Source: AG-12 sp027339635
Lineage (GTDB): Bacteria > Chloroflexota > Dormibacteria > Aeolococcales > Bog-877
DNA: 64,000 bases
Reading direction: 5' to 3'
NCBI GenBank assembly: GCA_027339635.1
Contig: DAHWNZ010000008.1
Span: forward strand, 1 to 64,000
The position numbers were made by a program, and so were the translations under genes. Positions within the stretch are counted from its first letter, which is position 1, and every line of letters begins with the position of its first letter. Positions 52,478-60,431 of the stretch are shown piece by piece. The notes beneath the pieces are model-generated. The model did no database searches, was not told where the DNA came from, and saw only the letters and a list, made by a program, of their open reading frames with translations.

Positions 52478-53503
52478 ATGTGTGGCGCACAGTCGACAAG
52501 AACCGTGCCGGAGCGCAAATTGCGCGTCGCCACCTACAACATCCTGGCTGGGGGGGGTGAGCGCTGGGGGGCGATCCAGGCCGTGGTCGAGGCCCTCAAC
52601 CCGGATGTGATCGCCCTCCAGGAGATTGAGGACCCGCAGCCGATGCGCCGCATGGGAGAGCGCCTGGACTATCAGGTGATCTTCGGAGAGGCACCGCGCT
52701 ACCGACACCAGGGGGTTCTCTCCAGGTTGCCGATCAGCAGTTGGGTGAATCATCAGGATCCCCTGGCGTGGCCGCGGAATTCTATAGAGGTGGAGATCGA
52801 TCTGGGGGCTGGCTCTGTGATCCAAAGCCTGCATCTGCACACCGTGCACCTGACGGCCGCCTTCCAGCGACGGGGCCGAGCGGAACCGGACCGGGTTCGT
52901 GAGCTCACGGCCGTCCGGCGCCATGCTGGTGCCGGGCAGGCGACGCCCCACCTGGTTCTCGGGGACTTCAACTCGCTGGCCCCGGGCGATGCCATCCGGG
53001 CAACCGGCTTTCTGGGCCAACTTTCCGAGTGGCGCAAGAGCGGTGTACTGGAGGAGGTTGGGGCCCTCAGCTCGGTGCCACCCAGTGTCAAGGCGATGCG
53101 CTGGTGGCGCGGATCCGATCCCGAGGCCGCTGAGATCTCTGAGGTGGCGCGCTCTGGGATTCCCAGACTTCCCTGGCTGGTGCATCCTCTGATCGAACTG
53201 GTGCCACGGGGCGAGACCACCGACGCCCTGGTCGGTGCCCTGATGCCCCGGGCCGCGGTGCGCAGCATGCTGGATGCCGGTTACGTCGATTGCCTTCGCC
53301 AAATTCACCCGCGCGCCGACAGCTTCACCTGCCCCACCTACCAGCCCGCGGTCCGGATCGACTACGTGTTTGCCACGGCCGCCATGGCGGCCCTCCTGGT
53401 CAACTGTTTTGTGGCGGCTCAATCCGGTGCCCTAAGAGAGCTTGCCATGCGTGCCAGCGACCACTTCCCGGTGGTGGCCGACTTCGATCTGAGCCCGGCC
53501 TGA
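52478..53503 (+). CDS. Endonuclease/exonuclease/phosphatase (EEP) family protein
   Basis: A 341-residue EEP-fold hydrolase. The metal and phosphate motifs are in order: LRVATYNILAGG, VIALQEIEDPQ, LHTVHLTAAF, LVLGDFNSLAPGD and the final ASDHFPVVADF. Substrate specificity (nucleic acid, phosphoinositide-like or sphingomyelin-like) is not readable; absence of the abasic-site signature makes it distinct from the xth gene in this window. It diverges from the LLM oxidoreductase. Confidence 0.85.
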   Translation: MCGAQSTRTVPERKLRVATYNILAGGGERWGAIQAVVEALNPDVIALQEIEDPQPMRRMGERLDYQVIFGEAPRYRHQGVLSRLPISSWVNHQDPLAWPRNSIEVEIDLGAGSVIQSLHLHTVHLTAAFQRRGRAEPDRVRELTAVRRHAGAGQATPHLVLGDFNSLAPGDAIRATGFLGQLSEWRKSGVLEEVGALSSVPPSVKAMRWWRGSDPEAAEISEVARSGIPRLPWLVHPLIELVPRGETTDALVGALMPRAAVRSMLDAGYVDCLRQIHPRADSFTCPTYQPAVRIDYVFATAAMAALLVNCFVAAQSGALRELAMRASDHFPVVADFDLSPA

Positions 53504-53706
53504 AGGCATCGCTCGAGCTTGGCGCGGGCCTCATCTGTCAGTAGGGCCTGGCGGAGGAGGCAAACCAGCGGCGACCTCCCACCCGTTGGGCGGCGGGCGT
53601 TCGGGTTACCACGAGCTACCCCCGTGCCAGGCGACCTACCGCGGTGCCCAAGTCGGCGGGGCCGCCACCGCCGGATGCTCGTACCGCCCGCCCATATACT
53701 CGAGGT

Positions 53707-54582
53707 GTGAGCAGTGCAGCCGAGAGTGGTGGTATCGCCCAGGCCGAGTACGCCATCCTAGGTGGCTCCGGCACCGGCACTCAGGGGTCGCCGGAGATGG
53801 ATCCGCGGGTGGAGGTCATGCGCCGGGAGGAGGTCTTTCAGACGCCCTTCGGCCCGACGCCAGCGCTGACGCTATTTCGCGTGCCGGATGAGGCGGGAAA
53901 TACCCACTCGGTGATGTTCGCCCGGCCCCACGAGTCGCAGCCGGGAACGGCCAGGGGCCAGCACAGCCTGGCCCTGTTCTGGACCTTCCAGCGAGCCGGG
54001 GTCCGTCGCATCGTGGCGGAGAGCGGGGCGGCCAGCATCACCCAGCACTTCCACCCCCGTGATCTGATCATTCCGCACGACTTCATCGACTTCACCCGTC
54101 AGCACGGGGGGCAGCTCGTGCCCGGCGCCATGGTCTCCATGCGCGAGCCGTTCTGCCCCGACATCCGTGAAGCGCTGTGGCAGCGGTCACGGAAGTTCGC
54201 CGCCGACAAGGCGACCCGGGTTTTCAACCGCGCCGTGCACGCGGCCGTGGAGGGCCCCCGCCTGGAGACTGCGGCCGAGGTGGCGGCGCTGGCCCGCATG
54301 GGGGGTGACATCATCAGCCAGACGGTCACCCCGGAGGTCTACCTCGCCCGGGAGATCGGGGCCTGCTTCGCCACGGTGGAGATGGTCCTCAACTACGCCG
54401 AGGGCGTCCGGCCGGAGTGGGACTTCGAGTTGCTGCGGGCGATCGTGCGCGAGGGCGCGGAGGAATTGGGAGCCGTCGCCCTCGACGCCCTGGTTGCTCT
54501 GCCAGGCGTTCCCACCTGCACCTGTGCCAGCCTGCGGGAGCCCGTGGGGCGCGGCGAGTCGGCCGCAGCGCTGGTTTCGTGA
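53707..54582 (+). CDS. Purine nucleoside/MTA phosphorylase family protein, divergent
   Basis: A 291-residue member of the phosphorylase superfamily, GTG start at 53707. EYAILGGSGTGTQG is the phosphate-loop region with an insertion; DLIIPHDFIDFTRQHG and VEGPRLETAAEVAALARMGGDIISQ are the MtnP/PNP landmarks. Several active-site positions differ from MtnP: the RHGxxH region is RPHESQPGTARGQHS, AVSAVGS is AESGAAS, and GMT before PEV is SQT. The substrate may therefore be unusual or the enzyme non-canonical. It overlaps ubiE/menG by GTGA. Confidence 0.7.
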   Translation: MSSAAESGGIAQAEYAILGGSGTGTQGSPEMDPRVEVMRREEVFQTPFGPTPALTLFRVPDEAGNTHSVMFARPHESQPGTARGQHSLALFWTFQRAGVRRIVAESGAASITQHFHPRDLIIPHDFIDFTRQHGGQLVPGAMVSMREPFCPDIREALWQRSRKFAADKATRVFNRAVHAAVEGPRLETAAEVAALARMGGDIISQTVTPEVYLAREIGACFATVEMVLNYAEGVRPEWDFELLRAIVREGAEELGAVALDALVALPGVPTCTCASLREPVGRGESAAALVS

Positions 54583-55328
54583 GGGAGCGGTCAACCATCG
54601 GGGGAGAGCGGGACACGACGCCCCCGCTGCCGACGGCGGGTCATCCTGAGCCTGACGCGGTGCGCTCCATGTTCTCCGGCATAGCCGGTCGTTACGACCT
54701 GCTGAACCTGCTGCTGAGCGGGACCCAGGACCGCCGCTGGCGCCGCCGCGCGGCGCAGCTGACCAGGGCCAGGCCCGGGGACAGGGCTCTCGACGTCTGC
54801 TGCGGCACGGGCGCTCTGTCCGCGCTCCTCCGCAAGCGAGTTGGGCCAAAGGGGGCGGTGGCCGGAATCGACCTGACAGAGGCCATGATCAGCGCGGCCA
54901 TCGCGAAGGTTCCAGGGGTCGACTTCCAAGTCGGGGATGCGTGCTCGCTGCCCTTCCCGGAGGGGTCCTTCGAGGTGGCGACGATGTCCTTCGGCCTTCG
55001 CAACATCGATCGCCACGATCTGGCCCTCGCCGAACTGTGCCGAGTTCTTCGCCCAGGTGGGCGCGCGGTGGTCTTGGAGTTCAGCACCGAGGCGGCCCTG
55101 ATAAGCCCTCTCTACCGCCTCTACAACCGCGTGGTGATTCCGCGCATCGCGACCATGCTCCTGGGCCGGGCGGGCGCCTATCAATACCTCACAGAGTCGA
55201 TTGCAGCCTTTCCCCCTCCTCTGGTGGTGTCGCGATGGCTCCGGGAGGCGGGCTTCGAGCGGGTCCGTTACCAGAGGATGAGCTTCGGGATCGTCGCGCT
55301 GCACGTGGGTGTGAAGCCGCGCAGCTGA
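54579..55328 (+). CDS. menG: UbiE/MenG-type demethylmenaquinone methyltransferase
   Basis: A 249-residue SAM-dependent methyltransferase that would methylate demethylmenaquinone. The start is GTG at 54579, GTGA overlap with the phosphorylase gene. MFSGIAGRYDLLNLLLSGTQDRRWRR, here residues about 31-56, is the family N-terminus. ALDVCCGTGALSALL is the SAM loop, MSFGLRNIDRHDLAL the ubiE signature, and YQYLTESIAAFP the C-terminal block. A demethylmenaquinone role is more likely than ubiquinone in a Gram-positive-related lineage; this is inference. Confidence 0.88.
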   Translation: MRERSTIGGERDTTPPLPTAGHPEPDAVRSMFSGIAGRYDLLNLLLSGTQDRRWRRRAAQLTRARPGDRALDVCCGTGALSALLRKRVGPKGAVAGIDLTEAMISAAIAKVPGVDFQVGDACSLPFPEGSFEVATMSFGLRNIDRHDLALAELCRVLRPGGRAVVLEFSTEAALISPLYRLYNRVVIPRIATMLLGRAGAYQYLTESIAAFPPPLVVSRWLREAGFERVRYQRMSFGIVALHVGVKPRS

Positions 55329-55449
55329 TCGTGGCAGGCCCCTGTTGCTCGCCCGCCAACTGGATCGCGCCCGATTGACCGTCGATGGGATCGGCAGCCT
55401 GGGTTAGAGTTTAGGCCAAGCGTTGGGGAGCGCGCGGTTCAGGCTTTCT

Positions 55450-57132
55450 GGGAGGCTGCAAGGGTTGATTCGCACGCTTGTTCTCGCCGGCTCACGCAGT
55501 GGGCCAACGCTCGAGCCCTGGCTCAACTATCTTGCCCGTACCGGTCAGGTGGCCGTGGAACTGGTCTCCGACACCAGTCCCCTGGCTCACCTCGATGGCT
55601 TCGACGTGGTAGTGGCGCACGCCCCCGGGGGACCGCTGGGACCGGCCGAGGAGGCGTCCCTGTGCCGGTTCGTGGCCGGAGGAGGCGGATTCGTCGGACT
55701 GCACTGCACCAACCACCACTGGGCAGGTGGTAGCAGCTACAGAGCCATGATGGGCGGGCGCCCGAACGGCAGCACGCCGCTTGGGGAGCTGGTGGTCGAC
55801 GTGGCCGCAGGGGGCCATGCGGTCACGCGAAGGGTGGGGGGCCGGTTCACGGTCTGGGATTCATGCTTCGGTGAGCCGGAGCTCGCCGGCGATGCGGAGG
55901 TGCTTCTCACCACCACCTGGCGATCTCAGGTTGTCCCAGTGGCCTACGCCAGGAGCCACGGCTCCGGCCGGGTCTTTCACTGCGGCCTCGGGGAATCAGC
56001 CGCCACCTTTGGTTCCGAGGCGGTGCAGGGGATCCTCTATCGGGCGTTGCGTCACGTGACGGGACTTCAGGAGGAATCCGTGGTCGGTGTCGGCTTGGTC
56101 GGGTACGGAGCCATCGCCCCTGAGCACACCAGGGCTATCGCAGCGGTCCCGGGACTCAGTTTGGCCGCCGTCTGTGACAGGGACCCGCTGCGCCTGCAGG
56201 AAGCGGCGCGGGACGGGGACGTCCCTCTCTTGACGGGGGACGCCGACGAGCTGCTGGCCTCTCCCGACGTCGGCATGGTGGTGATCTCCACCCCACCGAT
56301 CACCCACGCACCCCTGGCGCTCAGGGCGCTGCGCGCGGGCAAGCACGTGGTGGTGGAAAAGCCGTTCTGCATGAGGGCTGCCGAGGCCGACGAGCTGCTG
56401 GAGGCCCGGTCCGCCTCGGGAAAGGTGCTCACGGTTTACCAGAACCGCCGCTGGGACCCCGATTTTCTGGCGCTGCAGCGGATCTTTCGCGACGATGTGC
56501 TGGGCGAGGTTTTTCACATCGAGGCCTTCGTCGGCGGATTCGACCATCCCTGCCACTTCTGGCACTCAGATTCCCGGGTCAGTGGCGGCGTTGTCTTCGA
56601 CTGGGGTGCACACTACCTGGATTGGATTCTCCAACTCCTGCCATTCCCGGTGGTGCGAGTTGACGCGTCTCGCCAGAAGCGTGTCTGGCACGATGTTTCC
56701 AACGACGACCAGTTCGAGATCCGGTTGACCTTCGAGAACGGTGCCGAGGTGTCGTTTCTGCATTCAGACATAGCTGCCGCGCGCAAGCCGAAGTGGTACG
56801 TCCTGGGTACCAGGGCGGCCGTGGTGGGCCACTGGCGCGAGGCGACCCTCTCCGCCAGAGGTCCCAATGGAGTCGTCGAGGAGCATCTTCCGGTGGCCGA
56901 CCTCCCCTGTGAACTCCACATCATGCGACCCGCCGGCGATGGTTTGGTCAGCGACGAGCGGATCGCCCTCGGCGCGTCGCCGCAGGCCGCGTTCTATCGC
57001 AACCTGGCCGGGCATGTGCTGGCCCAGGAGCCGCTGGCGGTGACCCCGGAGTCGGCGCGCCGAAACATACAGGTCATGGAGGAGGCCCTGGCCGCGGCCG
57101 ACTCGGGCCAGCCTCGCTCGGTTCGAATTTAG
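55450..57132 (+). CDS. ThuA-like domain fused to Gfo/Idh/MocA oxidoreductase
   Basis: The start is taken as TTG at 55465, 9 nt after GGGAGG (55450-55455); an earlier TTG at 55423 has no such site. The protein of about 555 residues has an N-terminal ThuA-like domain (residues 1-190: TLVLAGSRSGPTLEPWLNYL, GFVGLHCTNHHW, GRVFHCGLGESAATFG). A Gfo/Idh/MocA oxidoreductase follows, with GVGLVGYGAIAPEHTRAIAA for NAD(P) binding and HVVVEKPFCM carrying the catalytic lysine. Both halves act in sugar metabolism. It is followed one base later by another Gfo/Idh gene. Confidence 0.82.
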   Translation, partial: GRLQGLIRTLVLAGSRSGPTLEPWLNYLARTGQVAVELVSDTSPLAHLDGFDVVVAHAPGGPLGPAEEASLCRFVAGGGGFVGLHCTNHHWAGGSSYRAMMGGRPNGSTPLGELVVDVAAGGHAVTRRVGGRFTVWDSCFGEPELAGDAEVLLTTTWRSQVVPVAYARSHGSGRVFHCGLGESAATFGSEAVQGILYRALRHVTGLQEESVVGVGLVGYGAIAPEHTRAIAAVPGLSLAAVCDRDPLRLQEAARDGDVPLLTGDADELLASPDVGMVVISTPPITHAPLALRALRAGKHVVVEKPFCMRAAEADELLEARSASGKVLTVYQNRRWDPDFLALQRIFRDDVLGEVFHIEAFVGGFDHPCHFWHSDSRVSGGVVFDWGAHYLDWILQLLPFPVVRVDASRQKRVWHDVSNDDQFEIRLTFENGAEVSFLHSDIAAARKPKWYVLGTRAAVVGHWREATLSARGPNGVVEEHLPVADLPCELHIMRPAGDGLVSDERIALGASPQAAFYRNLAGHVLAQEPLAVTPESARRNIQVMEEALAAADSGQPRSVRI

Positions 57133-57133
57133 C

Positions 57134-58174
57134 GTGGCTTCTCCCCGCTGGGGCATCCTGGGTGCGGCCAGGATTGCGCGCCAAGCCGTGGTGCCCGCCA
57201 TCCGCAACGCCGGCGGAGAGGTGGTCGTCCTCGGTTGCCGGGACCGGCTGAGGGGAGACAAGATCGCGTCCACGCTCGCGATCGGGCAGGTGGTTGAGGG
57301 GTATCAGGCGGTCCTCGAAAGCGATATTGACTGCGTGTACGTTCCCTTGCCGAACTCTCTGCATTGCCAGTGGACGCTGGCGGCACTGGAGCATGGCCGC
57401 CACGTGTTGTGTGAAAAACCACTGGCGCTGAGCCGTCGACAAGCGGACGAGATGACGGCCAAGGCGCGCTCCGCCGACTTGCTCCTCGGTGAGGCTCTGA
57501 TGTATCGCCACCATCCGCGGTGGGCGGTGCTCACCTCCCTGTTGGGCTCAGGGAGGATCGGCGCCGTCCGCCAGATCTCGGGCAACTTCTCGTTCCCCCT
57601 GGCGCCCGGCTCGGACTACCGCTGGGAGGCGGAGCTGGGAGGCGGAGCCCTCTATGACGTGGGCTCCTATCTCGTCAGTGGCGCCCGCCTGCTGGCGGAG
57701 CGCGAGCCGGAGTCGGTGACTGCAGTCGCCAGTTTCCGCCACCTCGTGGATGAGAACGTGGCCTTCAGCATGCTGTTCCCGGGGGCCGTCGACTCGCCCG
57801 GCCTGGTCGCCTCCCTGGCCTGCGGGTTCTCGTCGGCGGAGTCCCAGTGGCTGCGGATTGTCGGCACGGATGGAGAGATTGTGATCGATGAGCCGTTCAC
57901 CGCTTGGCGCGGTGGTGAGGCGCCAATCCGCCTGCGGGCCAGGGCCGGGTGGGAGGAGATTCCATCCCCCGCCGCGGACCCCTACCTTGAAATGGTGCGG
58001 GCGTTCCACCGCTCCCTGGCCACCGGGGAGCCCTTTCCCACATCCGGCGAGGACGGGGCGGCAAACCTAGCCGTCCTCGACGCTCTCTTCGAGAGCCTGG
58101 GTGGGGGCGGCCACCCGGTCCCGGTCGGAGTGGAGCCGGCCGGGGCGTCCTTCCCCAACCAGGGCGAGCCCTAG
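57134..58174 (+). CDS. Gfo/Idh/MocA family oxidoreductase
   Basis: A 346-residue NAD(P)-dependent sugar dehydrogenase-like enzyme. The N-terminal WGILGAARIARQAVVPAI binds the cofactor, DCVYVPLPNSLHCQWTL and HVLCEKPLAL carry the catalytic lysine region, and GGGALYDVGSYLVSGARLL lies in the substrate domain. GTG at 57134 is one base after the upstream stop (57132), so it is translationally linked to the ThuA-Gfo/Idh fusion. The sugar substrate is unknown; the pair may form successive steps. Confidence 0.88.
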   Translation: MASPRWGILGAARIARQAVVPAIRNAGGEVVVLGCRDRLRGDKIASTLAIGQVVEGYQAVLESDIDCVYVPLPNSLHCQWTLAALEHGRHVLCEKPLALSRRQADEMTAKARSADLLLGEALMYRHHPRWAVLTSLLGSGRIGAVRQISGNFSFPLAPGSDYRWEAELGGGALYDVGSYLVSGARLLAEREPESVTAVASFRHLVDENVAFSMLFPGAVDSPGLVASLACGFSSAESQWLRIVGTDGEIVIDEPFTAWRGGEAPIRLRARAGWEEIPSPAADPYLEMVRAFHRSLATGEPFPTSGEDGAANLAVLDALFESLGGGGHPVPVGVEPAGASFPNQGEP

Positions 58175-58284
58175 CTGGGCCGGCTTGGTCCTGGGGCTTG
58201 GCAGCCACCTCGTTCCCCCTCGGGTTCTCCGCTCGGCGCCATCCTCTGCCGGTGCGACGGGCTGCGATGTCAGCGGCGCCGCGA

Positions 58285-59724
58285 TCAGGTGCCGACCTGG
58301 ACCAGGCAGGAGGCGGTCAGCAGGTGCAGGGTCAGCAGCCCTGGGATCGATCCGGTCCCGGCCGCGGTGGTGGCGCAGCCGCTCAGGAGCCGGGGGCGGC
58401 CAAGCGTCTTTGGCCAGGAGACCTCGACTGCGCTCCCGGGCCTGGCGTCCTTAATTAGGGCCTTGAGCATTCGTCGTCGCGGCGAGTAGTCCATGGACGT
58501 CAATTTGCCCGGTGAGGAGCGGATGAAAGGCTGGGACAGCACCCTGAGCCATGCCTCGTCGATGTTCCCCTGGGCGTTGCTCACCCCCCATCCGTTGGGG
58601 TCCTCCCACTCCCACCAGGCCCAGCCCGCCAGATGCTGGTCCGAGAGCTCAATCTCGTCCTCCGCCCATCGGTCGGCGAGTCTGCCGTGGTGGGGAATCC
58701 CCATCTCGCCAACCCAGTAAGGGCCTGGAAGCTGGGCCGCCTCATGGACGGCCTCTCGCCACTCGCTGGCCAGCGGAGCGGGACTGCCGGTGAACGGGGC
58801 GCCCAGGATGCTGCCCGCGTAGAGGTGCGTGGAATACACAACATCCCGGGCTCGCAGTGGGCGGATGGCAGTCGGCAGTTCCCCAAACAGGTCCCCCTCC
58901 AGGATGAAGAGATGGTTCGGGTCCACCCGGGATATGGCCCTGATCCCCTGGGCATAGAAGGGCCACAGCAGGTGGGTGGCGAAGATCCCTGGAGGTATCG
59001 GAAGTGGGTGGGGCTCGTTGTAGAGGTCAAACCCGGCCACGTTGGAGTCATCGCGGAACATCCTGGCAACGATGGACCACGCCTGCCAGTACAGGGTCTG
59101 CCAGTTCGGGAAGAGCCAGAAGTAGGCCAGGGCGGCGTTGACCGCGGGAGAGAGGTGGCGCTGCCAGGCGGCGGGGAGGCCGGGAAGGTGCAGGTCCGGG
59201 ATGCCGGGCACGTAGAGCCAGGCGGGAGCTCCGCTGCCCCCGAAGCCGACGCCGAAGTCCTCGGTGTGCATGTCCAAGACGGAGTAGAGGTCGTGGCTCG
59301 CGCACAGTGACACCATGGCCCGAATCCGGGCCAGATAGCTCTGGCTGAAATGCCCAGGCTCGGGCTCCAGCAGGGACCAGGAGATGGGGATGCGTACCAC
59401 ATCGAAACCCTGGTCCTCCATAATCTGCGCGTCTTGCCCGGTGAGCGCCGAGGGTAGAGGAGAGGAGCCGGTCTGCAGCAGCGAGCTGTCGTTGAAGCCC
59501 CTCAGGATGACGGACTGGCCGGCGAGGGTCGAGATCCTACCACCTCGCACCGCCAGCCATGGCAGGCCCCGGGCTGGCGGTCGGCGCGGTGTCACCCGCA
59601 CCGTGAGGGCGGGCGCGGGAAGGGTGACCACCGCGATCAGGCCCAGTCCAGCCGCCAGGCAGCAGATGGCGGGCGAGAAGCGGATTCCGCTCTCCCTGCG
59701 GGTCGGGCGGCGAGGGAGGAGCAT
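58285..59724 (-). CDS. GH5 glycoside hydrolase, endoglycoceramidase-like, membrane-anchored
   Basis: A 479-residue cellulase-superfamily protein from ATG at 59724 (a TTG at 59799 extends it). A signal anchor (ICCLAAGLGLIAVVTL) precedes the catalytic domain. Characteristic segments are RIPISWSLLEPEPGHFSQSY, YSVLDMHTEDFGVGFGGSG and APAWLYVPGIP, matching the endoglycoceramidase branch of GH5. E237 in DLYNEPHP is the acid/base and E340 in WVGEMGIPHH the nucleophile. Glycosphingolipid-like or other glycolipid substrates are inferred only. It lies 61 bp downstream of the small membrane protein gene. Confidence 0.82.
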   Translation of the reverse strand: MLLPRRPTRRESGIRFSPAICCLAAGLGLIAVVTLPAPALTVRVTPRRPPARGLPWLAVRGGRISTLAGQSVILRGFNDSSLLQTGSSPLPSALTGQDAQIMEDQGFDVVRIPISWSLLEPEPGHFSQSYLARIRAMVSLCASHDLYSVLDMHTEDFGVGFGGSGAPAWLYVPGIPDLHLPGLPAAWQRHLSPAVNAALAYFWLFPNWQTLYWQAWSIVARMFRDDSNVAGFDLYNEPHPLPIPPGIFATHLLWPFYAQGIRAISRVDPNHLFILEGDLFGELPTAIRPLRARDVVYSTHLYAGSILGAPFTGSPAPLASEWREAVHEAAQLPGPYWVGEMGIPHHGRLADRWAEDEIELSDQHLAGWAWWEWEDPNGWGVSNAQGNIDEAWLRVLSQPFIRSSPGKLTSMDYSPRRRMLKALIKDARPGSAVEVSWPKTLGRPRLLSGCATTAAGTGSIPGLLTLHLLTASCLVQVGT

Positions 59725-59785
59725 GGCTCGGATTCTCCGGAAAAAGTGGGCGAAGGGTGGGTTCCGGCGCGCTAACCCCGTGCCT

Positions 59786-60280
59786 TCATTCCGCTCCAAC
59801 GCCGCTCTTGGGTGCCCCGGAGAAGGCGATCACCCCTTCTTCGAAGCGTCCGGTGCGGGCGTTCACCACGACCATGTAGAGGTCGATGGTGCCCGGCGCC
59901 GGCAGGGTGCCGGACGCATCGGGGCTGGCTTGGAGAAGAACCACCCAACAGAGTTGCACTCCTGGGCCGAGAGGCCCGCCACCGGTGCTGCTCACGTCCG
60001 CCAGAAAAGCCTGCTTCACGGAGTCCTGGGAGCCTTGCCTGAGGGCGACCATGGCTGCCCGGTTCCTTGTCACCAGCGGTCGACCGGTGGGCTCGTTCAC
60101 CACAACTCCGCTTCTGGCCATCAGGGAGACGGTGCTGGGGAGCAGGCCCAAACCGTTCTCAGATGGGCTGGGACTCAGCGCCAGCAGGCTCACCACGGCC
60201 ACGATGCCTGCGGCCAGTGCCAGGGCCGTGCCGGCGAGGAGGCGGGATACAGAGTGGGGGCGGCGCGGATAGGGGCTCAC
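59786..60280 (-). CDS. Small membrane-anchored protein, unknown function
   Basis: A 164-residue protein from GTG at 60280. It has one N-terminal transmembrane helix (LLAGTALALAAGIVAVVSLL) and an extracytoplasmic region containing GVQLCWVVLLQASP and GTIDLYMVVVNARTGRFEEGV. This latter pattern resembles a PepSY/YpmB-like strand-turn. No family was assigned. It is followed by the GH5 gene on the same strand and diverges from dnaK. Alternative starts further upstream add no recognisable sequence. Confidence 0.6.
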   Translation of the reverse strand: MSPYPRRPHSVSRLLAGTALALAAGIVAVVSLLALSPSPSENGLGLLPSTVSLMARSGVVVNEPTGRPLVTRNRAAMVALRQGSQDSVKQAFLADVSSTGGGPLGPGVQLCWVVLLQASPDASGTLPAPGTIDLYMVVVNARTGRFEEGVIAFSGAPKSGVGAE

Positions 60281-60311
60281 TGGTCCAATATGATCGAGGC
60301 TTAGAGCATGG

Positions 60312-60323
60312 GGAGGCGCCTCC
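60312..60323. promoter_or_regulatory. Palindrome in the dnaK divergent promoter region
   Basis: A perfect 12-bp palindrome GGAGGCGCCTCC sits between dnaK and the divergent membrane protein gene, 109 bp upstream of the dnaK start. No HrcA CIRCE (TTAGCACTC-N9-GAGTGCTAA) or HAIR element was found, so dnaK control here may differ; the palindrome is a weak candidate operator. Confidence 0.3.
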
Positions 60324-60431
60324 AAACTTCGGTTCCGTTTCGAGCCGTGCGGCCTGCGGTAGGGTAGGGGTAGCGGGCGGGCCGCGCTATCGCAGCCCCC
60401 GACCGGTTCAGAACGGAGGTTTCGAGAATAC

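Noticed and set aside
60281..60431. CIRCE or HAIR heat-shock operator upstream of dnaK.
   Set aside because: Neither consensus is present; only a GC palindrome was found.
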